Below are positions 39,899-64,000 of a DNA stretch of 64,000 nucleotides, one piece after another; position 1 is the first letter of the stretch, and each line of letters starts with the position of its first letter. The notes under the pieces were generated by a model. The model saw only the letters and a program-made list of their open reading frames with translations, had not been told where the DNA came from and did no database searches. This stretch comes from Eleginops maclovinus. Taxonomy: Eukaryota > Chordata > Actinopteri > Perciformes > Eleginopidae. The stretch lies in the NCBI RefSeq assembly GCF_036324505.1, contig NC_086364.1, positions 20,215,648 through 20,279,647 of the forward strand. Reading direction: 5' to 3'. Position numbers and translations under genes: made by a program.

Positions 39899-42060
39899 CG
39901 AGTCCAAAGACAACCCGACACACACAGACACACTTGCGCTTGCACTTGCACACAAAAACTATTTGACTTTTTACATCATATACACACACACATCAACAAA
40001 ATATCAAAGTATACACGGAGTATACGGAGCAGCCAAGCATCACAAGAACACACTTTGGGTCTCTCGCCACCTCCTAACCACCAAACTGTTGGGGGGGGTT
40101 AAAGGAGGTAGCACAGCGGGAGAGGAAGAAGATACAAAAACAAATAAAAAAACGGACAAAAAAAGTATTTTAAAGTTTTTCAAATGTTTTGAAGAAGCAT
40201 TTTTATCCTTCAGTTTTAACAAGCTATGATGTCATTCTTCAGAATGTCTACCGCCGCCGTGGACAGAATCGGCCAATCACATGCGAGCCTGCGAACTTTT
40301 AGAAAATCTGACATGTGAAGAAGAAGAAGAAGAAGAACAAAGCGGAGACTGATTGTCTTTCTGTCTGACAAGCTGATTGATTGACTAGTATTCATGCTTT
40401 ATGTTTAACCACTGTCGTGTATCAGAGAGTGCATGTACGTGTGTGTGTGAATGAGACTGTATTTGTGAGTGTGACAGAGAGAGAGAGAGAGAGTGTGTGT
40501 TTCAGGCATGGCACCCTGTTCCGCTGTAAAAATGATCAAATGAGCCTGCTCATCTGTTTTTTGCTAACTTTTTGTCTCCTTCCGTTTGTATCTGCGACCA
40601 CTCTGATCCACTCTGATATTTTTATTATTTATTACTAAGTGATTACTGACCAAGCTGCTATTTGCTCTACACGGAGCCCACACTAATCTCTTCATTACCC
40701 CCCCTCTCTACCAGAGTTGAAGGGTCAATTCACTTACAATTCAAGTAATCCACAAAGTGGGTTTGATTGAATTTCGTTACTTTTTTTTTTTAACATTCAT
40801 ATAATTGCCGGGGGAAATAGTCTTGTCAGTGTATGAATGAACAGTATTTTTGGTGTTTTAAATACCATGTTACATTTATTTGGAAAGGGATCAATCCTCC
40901 CTGCCCTGGTTTTAAAAACTCTACTGACGCTACGGACCTGGATATTTAACAAGATGAGCCACGAGGACGGAGAAAAGAAAGGGTCAGCTTCAGGAACTCT
41001 TTGGTTGAATGTGACATGTATAATAAAATCTCAAAAGCCTTTCATACATGTTTCATCATCCATTTCACCATCTTGTTTTTTCTTTCTCTGTGGCCCTGAT
41101 GTTGTTTCCATTGCCTGGATGTTAGAAAAAAGTAGTCCTCGTTCTCAAGACCACCATGAATGAACAAAAACTCCTCTTTGCAGTCATTAGTCCTCAAACA
41201 AAGTGAATGAAATTAAAAGACCTACACGTGGAAACAGTTGGGATTTGTTGTAGATTGATTATTGAAGACTGTTAAGCAGTATCATTTCAATCTGCATTTT
41301 CTAGAGTCCACTGTGTAATGGATGCAAGAGTATTGTAACTTACTATGTACTAAACATTTATGAAAAAATACAATGTAAATAAGATTATATTAAAAGAAAT
41401 TAAATTGAAAATAAATGTCTTGTCTTGTGTGCATTTTCTTTGTGACTATCCATATCAATTAACATCTGTATATAAATGTATTCAATAAACATTTATGTAT
41501 TTTTAATGTAGGAGATGTCTAAACCTGTTGATATTTTGTCCTTGTATATAGATCTTTTTTTATATCTATTTAGGTTATTGGGCAACTTAATATATTTATT
41601 ATATTTTATCGTTTTATTTCACATACTTAAAATAATTGAGTTTATATTTTTTTGTTTTACTTACTTTTTTTATTTTATTTTTTTCGATCTTTTTATTGCA
41701 CACCTCATTATATACCTAATTCAATTTTTAATGTAGGATCAGGATAAGAGTTTTTATTTTTACAATTTTCCAGCAAAATCTGTACCCAAGCTCAGTTTAC
41801 AGTTCTTTGGGATTTTTTTTTATCACGGCAGCATGTAGGTAAGACATTGCAAGAAAAGACAGTAAAAACATTCATATCAACACAAGGACATATATCTATA
41901 GAGTATTGAATACACAATATAAATAAACAGAATTTTATATTATTCTAATTTCAAGCTATTTTATACATTATATATATATATGTTATACATTATACATATA
42001 TAAAATTATATTATTTGGTTACACTTCAGTGATGTTTGACTTGACTACAGCAACGTAACG
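39899..42060. other. smurf1 3' UTR and intergenic region
   Basis: No coding region is seen. It contains (GAA)n near 40317, (GA)n near 40478, and very AT-rich sequence from 41400 to 42010. The smurf1 3' UTR probably extends to one of several AATAAA signals (41022, 41410 or 41483). Confidence 0.6.
41022..41027 (+). terminator. Candidate smurf1 polyadenylation signal
   Basis: AATAAA lies about 1.1 kb after the smurf1 stop. Further AATAAA hexamers near 41410 and 41483 could be used instead; the sequence alone does not decide. Confidence 0.45.
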
Positions 42061-42065
42061 TAAAA

Positions 42066-42125
42066 ACGACATTTCCCAGAATTCAACAGAAGCAGATCGC
42101 GACCTGCGCCGTACGCGTGACGTCG
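42066..42125 (+). promoter_or_regulatory. Probable rnf216 promoter elements
   Basis: 'acgacatttcccagaattc' (about 42066-42084) resembles the ZNF143/STAF motif. 'TGACGTCG' (42118-42125) is a CRE-like site in a short CpG-rich patch. This is the only promoter-like sequence between smurf1 and the rnf216 start codon, so a non-coding first exon probably begins nearby. Its exact extent is not determined. Confidence 0.45.
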
Positions 42126-42677
42126 GCACTGTTCTTGTTTTGGCAGTTTGTTTCGATATTCAACGAAAGCCAGTCCATCAAGAGGGCGTTTTGTGTTGGT
42201 TGTCCACCACCAAGCTGCGGTATGGTACATTTCTACATGTGTCTTGTTTAAACCTAGGTAATAAACTGTTAACGGTCGTTTTGAAGCAATGTAATCCGTA
42301 GAAATCCCGACATTAGTGAGCTAAGTACTTAACCTACTAGCTAGCTAGCAAGCTAACAAACATTAGCTTAGCTTAAAAGCAGTTTCTTCTGCGCGGAAAT
42401 GATCGATTTCTGTTCTGACCTGTTTGTTTTTAACGTCAGGATCTGAAATATTAAGCAAACTTCCCAGTCTTAAGACTACTGTCACTTTGATTAACTGAAA
42501 ACAAGTCCATATATGTAGTGTTGCAACACTGCCAGCGTCTGCAGTCTATCAAAATGAAAGATTTGCATTGATTTCCTGCCAACTTTGAGGGCAATGATTT
42601 CATGTCCTCTTTGTTAACTTCTTTTAAGATAACTTGACAATTGCAGATTCACTTATTTGTCTTATTTGGTAAGGTTA

Positions 42678-43677
42678 TGCACTGTTTGGCCACTTAATAA
42701 GGTATACATGTCGTTAACACAAATATCTAATCAGCTAATCACATCGCAGCAACTCAATGCATTCAGGCTTATAGATATGTTCAAGACGACCTGGTGAAGT
42801 TCAAACAGAACATCAGAATGGCGACAAAGGTGATTTAAGTGACTTTGAACGTGGTATGGTTGTTGGTGCCAGACGGGCTGGTCTGAGCATTTCAGAAACT
42901 GCTGATCTACTGGGTTTTTCAAGCACAACCATCTCTAGGGTTTACAGAGGAGGATCAGAAAAAGGGCTAATACCTTGTTGATGCATAAGTCAGAGGAGAA
43001 TGGCTGGTTGAAGATGATAGAAAGGCAACAGTAGCTCAAATAACCACTGGATACAACAAAAGCATGCAGAAGACCATCTCTGAACACACAACACGTGTAA
43101 CCTTGAAGCCGATGGGCTACAGCAGCAGAAGACCACAGGGGTGTCAGCTTAGAACACCATCAGACGTTTGCCGTAAACAACATGAAAGCATGGATCCACC
43201 CTGCCTTGAATCAACGGTTCAGGCTGGTGCTGGTGGTGTGACGGTGTGGGGGATATTTTCTTGGCATACTTTAGGCCCCTTGGTACCAATTGAGCATCAT
43301 CTAAACGCCACAGACTACCTGAGTTTTGTTGCTGACCATGTCCATCGCTTTAAGACAGTGTACCCATCTTCTGATGGCTACTTCCAGCAGGATAACGCGC
43401 CACAAAGCTCAAATTGTGTCAAACTGCTTTCTTGATCATGACAATGAGATCACTGTACTCAAATGAACTCCTATAAAGCACCTTTGGGATGTGGTGGAAC
43501 GAGAGATTGGCAGTATGGATGTGCAGCCACCAAATCTAATATGGACCAAAATCTCTGAGGAATGTTTCCAGCAATTTGTTGAGTCTATCCCATAAAGAAT
43601 TAAGGCAGTTCTGATGGAAAACGGGGGCCCCACCCGGTTCTAGCAAGGTGTCCCTAATAATGTGGCCAGTGAGTGTA
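42678..43677 (+). mobile_element. Decayed Tc1-like DNA transposon (1000 bp)
   Basis: TA target sites flank it at 42676-42677 and 43678-43679. The inverted termini share 'ggccac' and 'taataaggta' / 'aggtgtccctaata' (read towards the ends). Transposase remnants: an N-terminal helix-turn-helix (SDFERGMVVGARRAGLSISE, then LLGFSSTTISRVYR) and the catalytic region with FQQDNAP, which carries the second Asp of the DDE/D triad. Stops and frameshifts break the frame (for example after 42980 and at 43433), so it is inactive. It lies between the presumed rnf216 promoter and the first coding exon. Confidence 0.9.
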
Positions 43678-43680
43678 TAC

Positions 43681-44415
43681 ACTGTGGTGGATAGTAATGC
43701 ATATTTACTCAGTTACTGTACAATTTTGAGGGACTTGAACTTAACTTGAATATATTTTACATTATGCTACTTGTACTTTTACTTTACTACATTATGGAGG
43801 ACATTTCTTACTTTTTACTTCACTATATTTATTTTACAAATGTATATATATATCTTTTATTTAACCAGATAAGTCTCATTGAGATTAAAATCTCTTTTCC
43901 AAGAGAGACCTGGCCAAGAAAAGCAGCGAGAACAGTGTTACAACAAACAATACAGACAGACGAACAAAAAGAAATGGTAAAAACCAGTGAGTATGGAAAT
44001 AAAAGATACTGTTAAAAGCATAACAACTGGCACAATTGTAAGACAACAAGGGTTAAAAGAGCCACCAAAACCACCAAGAGTTCGTTGTTCCTTTTCCTTT
44101 AAAATGGACTTGCACTCCCCCATAGTTATAAAATCTGACAATTTCTGCTCCTTCTGTACAATTTAGTTACCAGCTTATTTGCAGGTATGGATTTATAATA
44201 CAGAATATTAATCACCAAGTGCAGCAAGGATATTCATGCATCAATAATAAATCAGATATGGGCCATAGTGGAAAATTAGTACTTGAAGTATATTTTGATG
44301 CTAATACTTTTGTACTTTGACTCGAGTACAATTTTGTATGCCCGACTATTACTTTACCATGTAGTATTGCCACTTTAACTTATGCAAAAGTAAAGATCTG
44401 AGTTCTTCTTGCACT
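43681..44415. mobile_element. hAT-like repeat interrupted by another insertion, abutting the Tc1 copy
   Basis: The left part (43681-43835) starts 'actgtggtggatagtaatgc' within a few bases of the Tc1 end and follows the acttaagtaaaagtac-family sequence. The right part (44268-44415) resumes with 'gtacttgaagtatattttga' and ends near 'cttgcacttctg'. The intervening 43840-44267 includes 'ataagtctcattgagattaa' and 'caagagagacctggccaa', a different dispersed teleost repeat. Confidence 0.6.
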
Positions 44416-44535
44416 TCTGTTTTTACAGTCACGTGGTGGAGTCCAACCCTTACTGTGTTTGCTAAATGTTATGACAAGTCTAATAATTTGAAGTGAAGTC
44501 ATTTGTTGGAATTCAAGGGGGATTGCCAGCAGTCT

Positions 44536-44537
<2 letters not shown>

Positions 44538-44583
<46 letters not shown>
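44538..44583. repeat. (GT)23 array before the first rnf216 coding exon
   Basis: The array ends in 'tgtag' at 44581-44585. This could be the acceptor of the exon carrying the start codon, the same (TG)nTAG arrangement as wipi2 exon 9. It is unproven because the 5' UTR exons are not known. Confidence 0.9.
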
Positions 44584-44587
<4 letters not shown>

Positions 44588-44648
44588 GCTATTGACGGTA
44601 TTGACTGAGCAGTGACAGATTGAAGGAGCTGGTAAGTTTGGTTTCACA

Positions 44649-61826
<17,178 letters not shown>

Positions 61827-62191
61827 CACACACAGTTCTGCTTCTCATTTCAGTGCCATTTTTGTATTTCAGCGTGCATCGTTTTCTACCCTCTCTCTAC
61901 ATCTATTCTCACAGCCCGGGTGTTCGTCGTTGGACACATTGTTCAGATAAAGCGCGCTGAAATGAAAAGTGCATCTGTGGAACGGCTCCTTGATTTCTCC
62001 CGCCGAACTGACTCCCACGTCCCATTTTCATCTCGTCTGTTGCCCGTTAAACTGAAGAACAGTTTAGACTCTTGAGACAATTTATTCCAGTTTATACAGA
62101 TATTTTTGAGAAGACAATAAAAAAAACTAAAAACTGTTAGCATTCCATTCTGTATCTTTTGCTTAACGGGTGTGAGACCACACAGTTTTCA

Positions 62192-62197
62192 AATAAA
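62192..62197 (+). terminator. rnf216 polyadenylation signal
   Basis: AATAAA lies about 366 nt after the rnf216 stop. An earlier 'acaataaaaa' occurs near 62113. Confidence 0.6.
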
Positions 62198-62219
62198 GAG
62201 TTGACAATGGGTTGAGTTT

Positions 62220-64000
62220 TCGGTTCATACAAGTCAAAAACTCCTCAATATATGGGACATATTCTGTTCATTTTCAGGTTCATATTTGTATTTAGTGTCA
62301 CTGGGACATGTCTCCATGCTTTAATGTTCAAAAAGCTCTTTATTTTTCTGATCCTGCCTGTGCTGCAGCACCTCTTTTCACCCTCTGTCTGAAACCAGAG
62401 CCCAGTCTGCTCTGATTGGTTAGCTGGATGGCTCTGTTGTGATTGGTCAACTGCTTAGAGATGTCCCGTCTCTTAGCCTATCTCGTACAATGTGTTGGAG
62501 CGCTAACCATAGAAGCGCGAGTGCTCTATATTTATGTCACTGTTACCAATTTTGCAGACCATTTACATGCACACAAACTTATATAACACACTACAGGAAA
62601 GGGAAACCCCCCAAAACATATAAGGGCCCTTTTTATTTTCTTTATCTGTTTATAAAAAGCAAAATATTCTTTCTTTCTTCTTACTACCTTTCTGCATCTC
62701 TCTCCCCCCCTTCTCTCTCCCCCCTCCTCCCTGCATTAAAAGGGGCTGAGTCATGATAACTGAGCCCTCAGGCGATGAACCAATCACATGACAGAGCGGG
62801 TGCTTTCCGCCAATCTATGCTTAGCAACAGCCGGGCTTTGTGATGTTACTGAGAGGAGACTTCTTTGTTCAGCCAAGTGTGCTGCTAGTGTGACAAATCA
62901 TTTTGCCACACACACACACGCACACACACACACTCAGACACACACTCACAGCCTCTTGTTTCTACATGTAGGCAGCGAACCCCCGTTATTGCCCTGGGGT
63001 CCTAATGGTTTTAGTCATGGGTGGTGCCAGACAGACTGTTTTGTATGAGAGCCAGAATTAGACTTAATCAGATTCAGTATCTTCAAACACCAGCCGAGCC
63101 CTCATGAATGAAATTATGCGTATTTAACAAAGACACAGGGGACATGAGGGGGCTTCCATGGAGTTTGTAAGTATATAAATCATATTTTGAGAAAGTTACA
63201 CTTGTGGAAAATTGGATTTACTGATTTTTAAATTCCAATAAATCCAATAAAAAGACAGTAAATGGCTTCTGAAGATAGAATGTGAGGGCTTATTCTTCAA
63301 AAATAATAACACCAGATGTAATTAGTTTTGGGAATAACCTAGACAATAACCTCAAAACACACACAGCATTACTTTTGAAGCAACAATCAGGAGATTCAGT
63401 GCTGCACATTAATGAGATCAGGAGATCTTCAAAGAGTAAATGAGACTGTGAGATTTTGCTCATTGCTAATGTCTGCTGACAATGCTGACATGTTGGAGTT
63501 TAGCAGGTATGACATGTCTTAGTGTAGCACTAAAGCATGCTTCATTTAATGGTCAGCACTAAACACAAAATACAGCTGAAGCTTACATTGAAGGTCATAA
63601 ACCAAAGTATTGAACAATTGTACAATTCAATCTAATGGTGGCATTTAAAGGTCAGCTGATTACAAAAGTAAATCTCAAGGGGCGACAAAGCAATCCTTTC
63701 AATAGTTGAGACATTAAACTGAAAACCAACAAAGTCAACCGCATGGGGAACATGAATGTCTTATCCAAATATGTTATCCGTTGAGCCACACAGCCAGCAA
63801 AGACACAAATGATGAAACTTTTAATCTCCCAAAAAGACTGGATCCTTCACTTAATGCAACACAAGTGTGTCTTTCATTAAACCCTCTCTGCCGGGTAAAC
63901 ACCAATGTTCTTCAAACTCTCTCGTTAACACAGCATTTCTGTTGGAAAATTACATTTTTCATGCAAGCTAAAGCAGAAATAAATCATGTGTACACTTCAC
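62220..64000. other. Region downstream of rnf216
   Basis: No coding exon that I can support. A short CA run lies near 62908-62945. The rest is AT-rich non-coding sequence without recognised repeats. Confidence 0.55.

Noticed and set aside
43064..43435. 123-residue frame as a possible gene
   Set aside because: It is part of the decayed Tc1 transposase (FQQDNAP motif) bounded by the element's inverted ends.

Overview
The window is nuclear DNA of a ray-finned fish, probably a percomorph-type teleost. The evidence is vertebrate split genes with GT-AG introns, very long (CA)n/(TG)n arrays, a decayed Tc1-like transposon, tRNA-derived SINEs, and many copies of the 'acttaagtaaaagtac' repeat typical of teleosts. 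Three complete protein-coding genes lie on the + strand. I rebuilt each exon by exon, and every one gives a continuous reading frame.

Layout. 1-5150: repeat-rich intergenic DNA. 5356-14234: wipi2 (12 coding exons, 424 aa), the PI3P-binding autophagy propeller. 16113-about 18930, minus strand: five remnant exons of a sarcomeric-type myosin heavy chain, broken by frameshifts and exon loss. Its position beside smurf1 suggests a myh16 relic. 21843-39898: smurf1 (18 coding exons, 733 aa), a C2-WW-WW-HECT ubiquitin ligase. 42060-44585: probable rnf216 promoter and 5' region, packed with transposons. 44649-61826: rnf216/TRIAD3 (16 coding exons, 1084 aa), an RBR ubiquitin ligase. 62200-64000: downstream DNA with no gene that I can see.

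How the genes relate. wipi2 recruits the ATG16L1 conjugation machinery to PI3P membranes. SMURF1 and RNF216 are E3 ligases that published work has also linked to autophagy. They are separate genes with their own promoters, not an operon, and the shared theme may be coincidence.

Most unusual features. (1) The myosin relic. (2) Wipi2 exon 9 sits between (TG)95, which abuts its acceptor, and (AC)19, eight bases after its donor. The exon is a multiple of 3 long, so the arrangement could loop it out, circularise it or cause in-frame skipping. (3) A 113-nt rnf216 intron is bracketed by (AC)8 and (GT)7. (4) There is a perfect 21-bp hairpin in rnf216 intron 7 and a roughly 165-bp foldback in smurf1 intron 11. 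(5) A cluster of nested transposons lies just upstream of the rnf216 start codon. I found no convincing new enzymatic or defence system. The novelty is in RNA architecture and genome history.
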